DNA of 64,000 nucleotides from JARRPM01 sp963792815 (lineage in GTDB: Bacteria; Pseudomonadota; Gammaproteobacteria; Pseudomonadales; Halieaceae), in the NCBI GenBank assembly GCA_963792815.1, contig CAWBXR010000004.1, positions 310,001 through 374,000 of the forward strand, given 5' to 3'. Under the pieces are notes generated by a model. It saw only the letters and a list, made by a program, of their open reading frames with translations, did not search any database and was not told the DNA's origin. Of the stretch, positions 26,830-35,914 are shown in pieces (within the stretch, counting starts at the first letter, position 1; every line of letters begins with the position of its first letter). Made by a program: the position numbers and the translations under genes.

Positions 26830-27633
26830 ATGACCGATAGCGGCATTATTGCCAGCGACCGGCCCAGCGGTCGAGCTTCCCAGGCGGGATCACACGGCCT
26901 CTACTACCGCTGGGGACCCCAGGCCTGGATCGACATGTGGATGTCCAACGCCATGCTCGTGAAAAAAGCCATGCCTATCATCAGTCATACCTTTGTCCCC
27001 ATCCTCAGGCTGTCGGGCGACCCGGCGCAGGTAGATCGGGACTACACGGAAATTAAATCCCGACGGGAACAGATCAGGTTGTTGGACTCCCCCCGGGAGA
27101 AGTGGCGCAAGCGCTATGGAAATTTCGTGCGCGAGATGGAATGGGCCCTGCTGGAGCTGCGCAGGTATTACAGCCCGCAACAGTTCGACGATATCGTGAT
27201 CGGCACCGCAGTGGCCCTGTCCGAGGAGAACTCGCCGGAATTTCTCAAGATGATGAACAGCATGCCGGAGAAGAACAGGAAGAGTCGCCCGCGGGTCGCC
27301 CGGGACGGCAGCAAGAAGCCGGGGCGCTGGACCCGGCTTCTGTTCGAAACTTTCAACCCGGCTCACTGGCTTACGGGTCCCGCCTCGGTCACCGAGTTTG
27401 ATCCCGCAAACGGCTTGACCGTGATCGACATACCCGAGTGCGGCTGGCATACATGCGCCGCGGCGAACACACTGCCAAACCCGGATGCCCTGCCCGAAGA
27501 GGGTTGCCTGGCGATCTGTAAGGGAACATTTGAAGTACTGTTCAGCGGCGAAAACGGCGGCCTCAAAATGGAGTTCGACCCGCATCTGCCCGAGACTTCC
27601 TGCACCGTTCGAATGAGCTGGAAGACCGACTGA
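26830..27633 (+). CDS. Unknown protein linked to the TonB receptor
   Basis: 267 residues with a strong AGGAGG site 7 bases before the ATG. No signal peptide. The C-terminal part (WHTCAAANTLPNPDALPEEG, then CLAICKGTFEVLF, ending CTVRMSW) has spaced cysteines and slightly resembles the ATC-hydrolase (L-2-amino-thiazoline-4-carboxylate hydrolase-like) family, but I am not confident. It lies 10 bases after the receptor and overlaps the next gene by TGATG, so all three are likely one transcript in the GntR regulon. Confidence 0.7.
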   Translation: MTDSGIIASDRPSGRASQAGSHGLYYRWGPQAWIDMWMSNAMLVKKAMPIISHTFVPILRLSGDPAQVDRDYTEIKSRREQIRLLDSPREKWRKRYGNFVREMEWALLELRRYYSPQQFDDIVIGTAVALSEENSPEFLKMMNSMPEKNRKSRPRVARDGSKKPGRWTRLLFETFNPAHWLTGPASVTEFDPANGLTVIDIPECGWHTCAAANTLPNPDALPEEGCLAICKGTFEVLFSGENGGLKMEFDPHLPETSCTVRMSWKTD

Positions 27634-28430
27634 TGCCCCAAACCGGAGCCAACTTGCCTGACACCAGCCCGTCGCGGACGGGGCGACGCTTCCTCAAGCG
27701 GTTCATGTACTCGCAACTCGCCATGCGCGATGCATTCATGATCCTGATCGGCAGGCAGAACCCCAGCCTGCGCTTCACGGTACTGGCGGATCCGCCCTCC
27801 GTGTACTTCAATTTTCCGCTTAAAAAGGACGTGGAGCGGGAATTTACCGACTACATCAATCTCGCCGATGGCTTCTCGCTGGTGCCGATCAAGTGCCTGG
27901 CGGATGACGAGCCGACCCTGATGCTGACGCTGAATATCTACGAGGTAAGCGGGCTGGTGCATGGGCCGCGGGCGGAGTGGTCCACCTATGTGGTCGACAG
28001 CGACGGCAAGCCGCGCTATATGGTGTTGGAACCCAGGGCCGCCGCCGGCTCGCTGGATCCGGTGAACCTTTTTACCAAGCCCGACCGGGTGGAACACGGG
28101 GTGTCGGCGGGGCGCCTTGTTTCGACAGTGGCTTCCGAGGGCGGCAAGCTGTTCGAGTCGAGCATACCCCTGGACAAGGCCCATCCCCTGGTCAGGCCAG
28201 CCAGCGAGTGGATAGAGGCCAACGACTACATCTACTGGCGCAACGGGATATGCGATCGAACCTGGTACGATGCGGGCCTGTTCAACGCCAGGGTCCACAG
28301 TGTTCCGCCCGGGGAAGTTGTCATTGGCGACAATACACACTGGGCGCGGTTTATAGAGCCCGGGCCCAGGCAAGTCCTGTGGTTCGATGGGGCGCTGGAG
28401 TTCATGATTTCGCCCTGGTCCAATATCTAG
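27633..28430 (+). CDS. Unknown protein, last gene of the rightward unit
   Basis: 265 residues; its ATG overlaps the preceding stop (TGATG), indicating translational coupling. No signal peptide or clear membrane segment. Features include VYFNFPLKKD, a LTLNIYEVSGLVHGPRAEWS stretch, PRYMVLEP and a tryptophan-rich second half. The strand order around HGPRAEWSTYVVDSDG is faintly like the acetoacetate-decarboxylase fold, but there is no WGFPK lysine motif, so I give no function. With its neighbour it forms a two-protein set that probably acts on the imported substrate. Confidence 0.7.
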   Translation: MPQTGANLPDTSPSRTGRRFLKRFMYSQLAMRDAFMILIGRQNPSLRFTVLADPPSVYFNFPLKKDVEREFTDYINLADGFSLVPIKCLADDEPTLMLTLNIYEVSGLVHGPRAEWSTYVVDSDGKPRYMVLEPRAAAGSLDPVNLFTKPDRVEHGVSAGRLVSTVASEGGKLFESSIPLDKAHPLVRPASEWIEANDYIYWRNGICDRTWYDAGLFNARVHSVPPGEVVIGDNTHWARFIEPGPRQVLWFDGALEFMISPWSNI

Positions 28431-28679
28431 GCGTCACGCATTGCAAACGCGGGCCGTTCAACCGGGAGCCGGATAGGGAAAAGCAACTTTCAGTAACGGC
28501 TATGCAATTACCCCCATTGAGATGTGTTAGGGAATCACTGTTGCCATTGGTGGTTCAAGCCTAAAACCATACGTAAAATATGGTTATTATGAGCATCAAT
28601 GATCTGCATCAAATTGTCGGCCACGGGTCTGGTGCTAACCTCAGGGTATACGCTGAGGCTAACATTATAGGTATCCCGT

Positions 28680-30476
28680 ATGCGCGCCACTCTTCGATTC
28701 CTGTCTGTTCTTCTGTCAGTACTGGCGCTCGGCGCCTGTGATGGTGGCTCCGGCTCAGACAAGAAGGATGCTGTCGTGCCACCGCCAATCACGCCGCCTG
28801 AAGGTACTTTTACTGGGTACCTGGTAGATTCCGGCGTATCGGGTGTTGCCTACAAAACTGCGACCCAGCAGGGTGTGACAGGCTCCGAGGGCGACTTTCA
28901 GTATGAAGGTGGGGAAACCGTTCGCTTCCTTATAGGCGACACCTTGCTCGGTGAAGTCACAGGCCAGGAGAGGATTACGCCGTTTGACCTGGCCGGCTCA
29001 GCGGTGATCACGGGAAGCCCTGACATAACCAGGGCTCTCAACGATGAGAGCAATCCATTTAACGCAGTCACAAATATAGCGGTTCTCCTGCAGACCCTCG
29101 ATCGTGACGGGGACCCTGAGAATGGCATCGAGATCTTGCCGGAAGTGGCCGCCCTCTTCGAGGGGGTCAGTCTCAATATGGCCCAGCCCTGGAATACGTT
29201 TCGTGAGAGTTTCGCGCTGCGCCATGCTCTCGGTCAGGCAAACACCCAGGACTTCTTCAGCGAGCCCCACGGCATTGCCAATCCTGCACCCGCGCTGCAG
29301 TCTCTTTACGCCTACCTTGGAATTGATGCCCGCACCCTGGCGGTTAGTCTTCAAAAAAGGGAGGACGAAGAGCCTGTAAGTTACGAATATGATACCAATG
29401 GCAACCTGGTGCGAGTGGCGCTCCCCGCTGGTTATACCCAGGGGGACGACGTACTGCGGCATTTGACCCGGGTGTACGAGTACGATGTCTGGGGCAACCA
29501 GACGCTTTTAGAGGAGCACGACTACAACGAATTGAGATTCTATGAGGGGGGCGAAATTCTTATCTTGACGATAGTTTCCGACATCGAAACCCGTCTTTAC
29601 AGCGCCGTTGGCCACTTGACAGAAATCGAGCGGGAGAGACGTTCTGAAACTGAACTTAAGGGCATTGACGGAAACTCCAGTGAGACGAGTAAAACCACCG
29701 AGGCTCGCCTGTACGACATTAACGGTAGTGTCATCCGGGTAGAAAAAAACTCAGACGGTACTCTCGAAGATTGGCAGTACCAGTATGGGCCGGAGGGTGA
29801 GCTTCTGAGGGTCGACGGCGATTTCACGAGCAATATCGATGAGATTGAGAATAACGTCACAACCTACCAGTACGATGAGAATGGCTGGCTGCTTGCAATA
29901 GAAATGAATGGAACCCGATTCCCTCCTACTGCCGAGGCGCTGGGTATTCCCGGAATCGAGTATTTTCAGCTGGCCGAGACCTATAGAGTGACTTACGAAT
30001 ATGACGCTGACGGACATTTGGCGCGGGATATCCGCGAGGGTGGTAGTGCCAGTTTGGGCCGCCAGCTCGAGGTCAGGCAATATGGCCTAAACGGCAAGGT
30101 AACACGCTTGGAGAGAACGACAGACTACTACAGTGACCCCACTGATCAACGAACTTCATTTGTTGATTACGAATACGATGATCAGGGCAACACTATCCGT
30201 GAAGTTGAAGATTTTGACGGAGACGGGGCGCCCGATGCAACACGAATTTGGCACTACGAATATGACAGTGTGGGTAATGTTCTGCGCCTGGAACAGGACC
30301 TGGACGGGGACGGGGAGGCGGATGACGTTTTCCTGTGGGAGTACGATGCCGATGGTTACCTGGTATCGAAACAGGGTTATTTTGGTCGTGCAAGCTTCGA
30401 CTACGAGGCTACCGGTTGGGGTCATATTTTCGCTGCAGTACCTCTGCAGGAGCAGGACAGTCCATTGTCTCCGTGA
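28680..30476 (+). CDS. Lipoprotein with Rhs-like YD repeats and calcium-type DxDxDG motifs
   Basis: 598 residues. Lipobox ALGAC (Cys near residue 20) then a Gly/Ser and Pro-rich linker. Residues ~40-200 form an unknown domain. From ~230 on there are YD-type repeats: YEYDTNGNLVR, YEYDVWGNQTLL, YQYDENGWLL, YEYDADGHLAR, YEYDDQGNTIR, YEYDSVGNVLR and WEYDADGYL. Between the last ones lie DFDGDGAPD and DLDGDGEADD, EF-hand/thrombospondin-like calcium motifs. Rhs and teneurin proteins use YD repeats to build a beta-shell, but this protein lacks the Rhs core PxxxxDPxGL end and any toxin tail. A surface-exposed structural or adhesive role is inference. Confidence 0.82.
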   Translation: MRATLRFLSVLLSVLALGACDGGSGSDKKDAVVPPPITPPEGTFTGYLVDSGVSGVAYKTATQQGVTGSEGDFQYEGGETVRFLIGDTLLGEVTGQERITPFDLAGSAVITGSPDITRALNDESNPFNAVTNIAVLLQTLDRDGDPENGIEILPEVAALFEGVSLNMAQPWNTFRESFALRHALGQANTQDFFSEPHGIANPAPALQSLYAYLGIDARTLAVSLQKREDEEPVSYEYDTNGNLVRVALPAGYTQGDDVLRHLTRVYEYDVWGNQTLLEEHDYNELRFYEGGEILILTIVSDIETRLYSAVGHLTEIERERRSETELKGIDGNSSETSKTTEARLYDINGSVIRVEKNSDGTLEDWQYQYGPEGELLRVDGDFTSNIDEIENNVTTYQYDENGWLLAIEMNGTRFPPTAEALGIPGIEYFQLAETYRVTYEYDADGHLARDIREGGSASLGRQLEVRQYGLNGKVTRLERTTDYYSDPTDQRTSFVDYEYDDQGNTIREVEDFDGDGAPDATRIWHYEYDSVGNVLRLEQDLDGDGEADDVFLWEYDADGYLVSKQGYFGRASFDYEATGWGHIFAAVPLQEQDSPLSP

Positions 30477-30478
30477 AG

Positions 30479-30543
30479 CCGGGGGTAGACCACGGTTTCC
30501 GTTGAAAACGTATTTGGTGGTCGTGGTCTGTCCCCGGTTTTCT
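30479..30543. terminator. Strong hairpin terminator after the YD-repeat lipoprotein
   Basis: Left arm 30479-30494 (CCGGGGGTAGACCACG) and right arm 30522-30537 pair over 16 bases with two internal mismatches, and TTTTCTT follows at 30538-30544. It lies 3 bases after the stop and between convergent genes, so it fits a rho-independent terminator with a long loop of 27 bases. Confidence 0.7.
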
Positions 30544-30569
30544 TAAGCAGTGGCCGGAGTCGACATTTG

Positions 30570-31100
30570 CTACAGCACGCTCTCTATCGCCGCTTCCAGC
30601 ACCTTGCTGTCCGGCCGGGTGTTGCTGTCAAAGTGCTGGACCACCTCACCTGATGCGTCTATCAGGTACTTGTTGAAGTTCCAGCCGGGGGCCTGGGACT
30701 GGCTGTTGAGCGCCTGGAAAACCGGGTTGGCATCTGCACCCTTGACGTGACTTGGAGCGATCATGGTGAAGGTGACACCGTAGTTTACATAGCAGACTTG
30801 TGCTGCTGCGGCCTCGTCCTGAGCCTCCTGACGAAAGTCGTCACTGGCGAAGCCCACCACGACCAGGCCCTTGTCCCGGTATTTGTTGTACAGGGCCTCC
30901 AGGCCCTTGAACTGCGGGGTGTAGCCACAGTGGCTCGCAGTGTTGACGATGAGCATCGGCTTGTTGCCGAACGCCTGACAGAAGTTAACGTCCTCTTTCG
31001 AATGCAGCTTGCGCATTGAGTGATTGAGGTAATCCGGACAGGCCGCAGAAGCAGACGCGGATCCAAGAATGGCAATAAGGGCGATGGTTGACCTGATCAT
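30570..31100 (-). CDS. Exported glutathione peroxidase-family protein
   Basis: 176 residues from the ATG at 31100, which has AGAGGA 8 bases upstream; the frame continues upstream without homology. A signal peptide (cleavage near ASASA-ACPD) makes it periplasmic. Family motifs: LIVNTASHCGYTPQ with the peroxidatic cysteine in place of selenocysteine, KYRDKGLVVVGFASDDF, and WNFNKYLIDASGEVV. The usual GxxFPN loop and the catalytic Gln of the long forms are less clear. It reduces hydroperoxides, probably with thioredoxin-like donors. Confidence 0.9.
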   Translation of the reverse strand: MIRSTIALIAILGSASASAACPDYLNHSMRKLHSKEDVNFCQAFGNKPMLIVNTASHCGYTPQFKGLEALYNKYRDKGLVVVGFASDDFRQEAQDEAAAAQVCYVNYGVTFTMIAPSHVKGADANPVFQALNSQSQAPGWNFNKYLIDASGEVVQHFDSNTRPDSKVLEAAIESVL

Positions 31101-31289
31101 TAATAAGTCCTCTGCGGGGATGCGTTTGGCCGTAAGGTCCGCTTGAGATGTACGGTTGCCGCTGGCTACCCGATCACTATGGGTAAGCGGTAGCAGGGTG
31201 CGGCATTGATCAGTTGATTCCGCACCACAATCGCGCCCTGCTCCTGCCCCGCCTTTCGGGTATTTATTCGACCATAGACCCGACATACC

Positions 31290-32200
31290 TCAAGGCAGTG
31301 AATGCAACCGCCGGACCTGCAAATAAAGCCCCCAGGCATTACCGGCAATAATCAGCCCGGCCCCCAATACCAGCCACAGGCTCACACTCTCCCCATACAA
31401 CCACCAGGCCACCACCATAATCAATGGCAATCGCAGGTAATCCATCGGCATCACTACCGAGGCATCGGCATAGGAAAGCGCCCGGGTCAGGCTGTAGTGC
31501 GCCATCAGTGCCGTCACTGCCGCCACTGCGAGCCACAACCCGCTGCCCGCTGGCGGCAGCCGCAGCTCACCCCCCAGCAACAAGAACCCGAGCGACAGCA
31601 GCCCCTGCATCGGCTGTCATATAGAACAGTACCAGCAGGAAGGCATGGCTGTGACCGCTGAATAACTGCGTCAGCTTGCGGGTCACGATAACAGTAATGC
31701 CGAAACCGAAGGCGCCAGCCAGCATCACCAGGCTGGCAGTATTGATCACCGCGGCGCCCGGTCGGAGAATCACCAGCACCCCGGCAAAGCCCAGCAGCAG
31801 GGAAACCCAGCGTCCGCGATTGAGGGCCTCTCCCATGAACAGTGCCGCCATCAGGGCGGCCCAAAGCGGGGTGGTGAACTCCAGCGCAAACACCTCCGCC
31901 AGTGGCAGGGCGGCGATCGCGACCAGCCAGGCGCACTGGCCACCGAAGTGGGTGACATTGCGCAGGGCGTGCCAGCCGATCAGCTGTGGCTGCAACCCCT
32001 GTTTATTAAAGCTGCCGGCCCGAACCAGGAACGCGGTGACGATGAGGCAGCCCAAGCAAGCTGCGCCAGAACAGGATATCCAGCGTGGATATCGCCGCGG
32101 TGAGTTCCCTGCTGGCGACGGCCAGCATAGAAAAGCAGGTCAGCGCCAGCAGCATCCAGGCGATTGCCAGGCCGATGGAGGTGTTGCGGGAGGCGTTCAT
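31290..32200 (-). pseudogene. EamA/DMT-family transporter broken by two frameshifts
   Basis: Three frames add up to one ~300-residue ten-helix drug/metabolite transporter. The N-terminus (32200-~32065) reads GLAIAWMLLALTCFSMLAVA...LDILFWRSLLG. The middle (~32060-~31625) carries the first EamA repeat end, FTTPLWAALMAALFMGE. The last part (~31610-31290) reads MDYLRLPLIMVVAWWLYGE, the second-repeat signature. Both breaks behave as single extra bases; the first is in a GGG run where removing one G restores LLGCLIV. Same-direction homopolymer shifts could be consensus errors. Substrate unknown. Confidence 0.8.
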
Positions 32201-32301
32201 GGAACTGCTTCGATTCGGAGGGTAGGGGGGAGTAATTATAGGATTTTTGCTTGCCGATTTGATATATGCTCTACAGCTCGCAATAGACGGACAGAATATC
32301 T

Positions 32302-33672
32302 ATGACCATTACGCGCATCACGCTGGTGTTAATGACTCTGGCAATGTTACAGGCGTGCTCCGATGGGTCGGATGGCCCGAAAGCAGAACCGTCCTCTCTC
32401 ACAGTGGTACCGATGGCGACCCCTGAGGGCGCCCCTGGAGAGATGAATATCCTGCGCTTCCGGGTCACCCTGACCGAGCCACAGCCTCGCGATGTTGACG
32501 TCAACTACGAGACCCGCGCGGACACCGCTACCGCGGGGGAGGATTACCTCGATACCGCCGGAGAAATATCTATCCCGGCGGGTTCACTCGAGGGCTATAT
32601 CGAGGTGGAACTGATTGGTGACGCGGAAGAGGAAGCGGGAGAGACCTTTACCCTGAGTTTCAGCAACAGCAGTAATGCGACGGCAACCAGTGAGACCGCT
32701 ACCGGTACCATCGCCAACGACGATACCGCCTGCGACGCGCCCTTCGATATTGAACCCAATCCATGGCTGGTCAATGGCGCCGACCCACTGAACTTTGCCC
32801 ACCGGGGCGGTGTTACCGACTTCCCGGAAAATACCCTGTACGCGTATTCCGAGGCCGCCCTGGCCGGCGCCGACGTACTGGAAATGGATGTCTTCCAGAC
32901 CAGGGACAATCACCTGGTAATTCTGCACGACGCCAGCGGGGTTGGTCGTACCACCAACGGCGAGGGACGAATCGTCGACCTGACGCTGGCGGAGGTCAAG
33001 GAGCTGGATGCAGCGTACTGGTTTATCCCCGGTGAAGGTACGAAGCGCGACAGGCCCGAAGCAGACTACTCGTTTCGCGGCATTGCCACAGGTGACCGGG
33101 CACCGCCCCCCGGCTACAGCGCGGACGACTTCAAAATCCCGACCCTGGAAGAGGCTCTGGCACGGTTTCCGGACAAATTGATCAACGTGGAGCTGAAGGA
33201 GGATGACGGCCAGGGCGACTACGAGCAACAGATGGCAGACCTGCTGCTGAGCTATGGCCGCCTGGAGGACTTGATCGTGGCTTCTTTCGACGACACGGTA
33301 AACGGCAACTTCAAGGCTGTGGCGCCCTGCATACCCACCTCCATGCCATTGGGGCAGGGCCTGGCGGCTTTTACCGTGTTTCTTTCCACCGGCGAGTTTC
33401 CTGCGATGCCCGAGCATATCGCGGCGCAGATTCCGCCGGACGCGAGCCAGATCGGCGACCAGATACCCGGCGATGATCCCATTCCCATCGTTACCGCCGA
33501 GCTGGTCGAGGCCGCCCACGCCGTGAACATGCCGATACAGGTCTGGACCGTCAATACCTGCGAGGAAATGCTGCGGATGATCGACCTTGGTGTGGACGGC
33601 ATCATGACTGACCAGCCCCTGTTACTGGAGTCAGTGCTGACGCAGCCGCCGGGTGAACGCAGCTGTAACTAG
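32302..33672 (+). CDS. Lipoprotein glycerophosphodiester phosphodiesterase with N-terminal Calx-beta domain
   Basis: 456 residues. A lipobox LQAC near residue 19 and a Ser/Asp-rich linker come first. Residues ~30-140 are a Calx-beta domain (VNYETRADTATAGEDYLDT, ETFTLSFSN, GTIANDDT). The rest is a GDPD domain: FAHRGGVTDFPENTLYAY holds the catalytic His and Glu, LEMDVFQTRD and LVILHD supply the metal and second His, and GIMTDQP closes it. It hydrolyses glycerophosphodiesters to glycerol-3-phosphate and an alcohol. The surface location and calcium-type domain suggest extracellular phospholipid scavenging. Confidence 0.9.
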   Translation: MTITRITLVLMTLAMLQACSDGSDGPKAEPSSLTVVPMATPEGAPGEMNILRFRVTLTEPQPRDVDVNYETRADTATAGEDYLDTAGEISIPAGSLEGYIEVELIGDAEEEAGETFTLSFSNSSNATATSETATGTIANDDTACDAPFDIEPNPWLVNGADPLNFAHRGGVTDFPENTLYAYSEAALAGADVLEMDVFQTRDNHLVILHDASGVGRTTNGEGRIVDLTLAEVKELDAAYWFIPGEGTKRDRPEADYSFRGIATGDRAPPPGYSADDFKIPTLEEALARFPDKLINVELKEDDGQGDYEQQMADLLLSYGRLEDLIVASFDDTVNGNFKAVAPCIPTSMPLGQGLAAFTVFLSTGEFPAMPEHIAAQIPPDASQIGDQIPGDDPIPIVTAELVEAAHAVNMPIQVWTVNTCEEMLRMIDLGVDGIMTDQPLLLESVLTQPPGERSCN

Positions 33673-33862
33673 GGTAAGCGCGGTTATACCAATTTCAAGC
33701 CGCCGACACTGGATGCACCTCACCCTGTCAAATCGAGGCGCCTGAAAACATTGGGGGAGGGTGAATTGCCGCCAGTGCTTCCGGCCCGCTCGCTTGCCCT
33801 GGCTTAACCCAGGCGTTAACGTTGAGCCATATCTGTTAACGTAAAATTCCCGGAGCGAACAC

Positions 33863-34543
33863 TTGTCCAATACCTACCATATTTCAATCCTGTCTCTCGA
33901 CGAAATCCACTCCCTTGCTGGCGCCTGGGGTAATGATGCCCTCAGAAAAGTTCTCGAACTGGCGGATGCGGACGATATTGGCGAAATCGCCGACGGAGAC
34001 CTGGAGGAGATATGCCTTATGTCACTCCAGGATATTGGCAATCAACGGGCGGGTGAGATTGTGTTGGAGGCAGTTTTTGCCGAAAGTATGAGACCCGGCG
34101 TGCGACAGAACCTGGTGGACGACCTGCAAGAAGACCAGCCCTGGAACGACTTTGCCCAGATCAGCCAGCAGCGTGGTATTTTTGTTGCTGTTTGCCTGCT
34201 CCATAAGGCTTTTCCAACTCGGTACGGCACACCTGACGCCACTAGGCTGACCTTGCGGTTTGAGACCGAAAAGAATGCAGGCTTCACCTCAATCGACGCG
34301 CTGCAGCCCGCCGCGTTATTGCGCCTTCTGGCCTGTGGGCTCAGCGACGATAACATCGTCCATCGCCTTTACGGGGATGAGCTCAGAAACGGTGAGTTTT
34401 CCGAGGCTGCCGGTCTTGTATGGGACGCGGTAACCGTCGAGGAGCCAACCCAGGACCCACACTCTCGGGTAGTGGCTATTACCGCGTCATCGCAATTGTT
34501 TAATTCGCTGTATCCGGGCCAGCGATTCAAGGCCGCTCTATAG
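33863..34543 (+). CDS. Hypothetical protein, ~226 aa
   Basis: 226 residues from a TTG start; acidic and helical with no signal peptide or membrane segment. It begins with a short strand-like YHISILSLDEIHSLAG followed by helices rich in Asp/Glu (DADDIGEIADGDLEEICLMS). I recognise no domain. It stands alone, with about 190 bases without a gene before it and 200 after it. Confidence 0.6.
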   Translation: MSNTYHISILSLDEIHSLAGAWGNDALRKVLELADADDIGEIADGDLEEICLMSLQDIGNQRAGEIVLEAVFAESMRPGVRQNLVDDLQEDQPWNDFAQISQQRGIFVAVCLLHKAFPTRYGTPDATRLTLRFETEKNAGFTSIDALQPAALLRLLACGLSDDNIVHRLYGDELRNGEFSEAAGLVWDAVTVEEPTQDPHSRVVAITASSQLFNSLYPGQRFKAAL

Positions 34544-34743
34544 TGCTGGTTTCAGTACCGGCAGGCGAACATGCTGGTCCAGCTTGAGTAGTTGTATCAA
34601 AGCCCCTGCAACGCCGGTGCCTTGACCGGATGTTTGCCAGTACCTGTTACAGGCCTGATTCCTGAAAAGGCGCGATCCCCCGTGGATTACGTCTGTTGGG
34701 TTGTAAGCGGGCATCCGCCAGGCGGCGTATAAGCGCGCAGTAT

Positions 34744-35409
34744 CTACTCAAATTGCTTCCTGAACGTCTCGAAGCGTTCTTCCAATACCCGCAGTGCAGA
34801 CTTCAGCTCGCCGACTTCCAGCTCAAGCGCTTCCACCCGAGACGTACTTGCAGCGGATTTTTGACCAGGCACAGCGCCAGACTGGATGCCTTCATCCGCT
34901 TCCCCGCAAAACAGGTGGGCATAACGGGATTCTTTGCGCCCCTCTTGTCTTGGCAGCATCGCGACATAGGGGCCGTCGGGATGCTCCTGTAATTCCTGCA
35001 GTACACTGCCTACCGCATCCAGGCTGTCGAACTCATGAATTCGAGCGCAGCGGGTGCGGATCTCACCAACGGTCTGCGGCCCGCGTAGGAATAGCACGCC
35101 GAGTACGGCCAATTCCGGGCCGGAGAAATTAAACTTATCGGACACCCGGTGTTGGAGTTTGTGCTGGTACTTGCCCATCCGGTTGTGATCCGATTTCCAG
35201 GTGGATACCAGCGTTTTCTCGATCAGGCTATCGAGCGCGGGCAATACATCCTCGGAGCTGAGTTCCATGACCGGCTCACGGCTGGACTTCTGGTTGCAGG
35301 CCAGCAGGAGGCTGTTCAGGGTCAGGGGATACACATCGGGGGTTGTCGCTTCCTTCTCAACCAGGCAGCCAAGGATCCGCGTTTCAATGGGGGTCAGAGT
35401 AAAGTTCAA
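34744..35409 (-). CDS. yceH: YceH family protein (DUF480)
   Basis: 221 residues, the usual length. The N-terminus LTPIETRILGCLVEKE, the following TTPDVYPLTLNSLL and ACNQKSSREPVM, and RGPQTVGEIRTRC and the central VLGVLFLRGPQT are diagnostic of YceH, which folds as two winged-helix domains. The C-terminal ~40 residues form a coiled coil (LELEVGELKSALRVLEERFE). Function unknown, though found in most gammaproteobacteria. The small gene at 35441 is 31 bases upstream of it on the same strand. Confidence 0.92.
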   Translation of the reverse strand: MNFTLTPIETRILGCLVEKEATTPDVYPLTLNSLLLACNQKSSREPVMELSSEDVLPALDSLIEKTLVSTWKSDHNRMGKYQHKLQHRVSDKFNFSGPELAVLGVLFLRGPQTVGEIRTRCARIHEFDSLDAVGSVLQELQEHPDGPYVAMLPRQEGRKESRYAHLFCGEADEGIQSGAVPGQKSAASTSRVEALELEVGELKSALRVLEERFETFRKQFE

Positions 35410-35440
35410 AATTCTCTCCAGTTGATGCGACCAGGTTCAC

Positions 35441-35704
35441 TCACTTTTTATGGAGCAGTGGCTTGACCCTGGCGCCAGCCGCCAACTGCTGTTTGGCACT
35501 ATCGCGACGCGCCCTTTTCGTCAGCGGCCTGCCGTCCTCGCCGATGACACTTTTGGGCTTCTCGCCCTTGGCGGTCTTTGATGCCCGGCTAACGGCAATC
35601 AGCTGCAGCGTTTCTTTGTCGCCCAGTTTGGTCGCGTTTTTTTCCAGGGTATCCAACTCTTCAAAACTGTACACGTCGTTCTTGAGCTTCTCTATTCTGT
35701 TCAT
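35441..35704 (-). CDS. Small basic hypothetical protein
   Basis: 87 residues, lysine and arginine rich, starting MNRIEKLKNDVYSFEEL and ending RVKPLLHKK. The C-terminal half (KSVIGEDGRPLTKRARRDSA) is likely disordered. No family is recognised; nucleic-acid or ribosome binding is conceivable from charge alone. Upstream of the YceH gene on the same strand, 31 bases away. Confidence 0.6.
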   Translation of the reverse strand: MNRIEKLKNDVYSFEELDTLEKNATKLGDKETLQLIAVSRASKTAKGEKPKSVIGEDGRPLTKRARRDSAKQQLAAGARVKPLLHKK

Positions 35705-35914
35705 ATGATACTCGCATGATGGATCGATCAGAGTCGGATGCTCGATTCTATAGAAAATCTGTATAAAGCCAACAACAGGGTAGGTCCGGAAGAGGTAGAT
35801 CGATCCGGGGGTGCTCCTTGGAGGGCTGGGCTACCCGGAAACAAAAATGGCGTTACGCTTGATGTTGCCTGCCTGCTGCGAAACAATCGGGCGCTGGTGC
35901 AGTAGGAGTGTCTT

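Noticed and set aside
26830..27633. Firm call as ATC hydrolase
   Set aside because: Only loose resemblance in cysteine placement; not enough to name.
27363..28373. 336-codon minus-strand frame
   Set aside because: It covers parts of two coupled plus-strand genes that have good ribosome sites; no family features.
35388..35402. GGGGGTCAGAGTAAA motif in the left part of the window
   Set aside because: It lies inside the YceH coding sequence, where the minus strand encodes the conserved FTLTP; this is a chance match to the dispersed repeat, not a copy.
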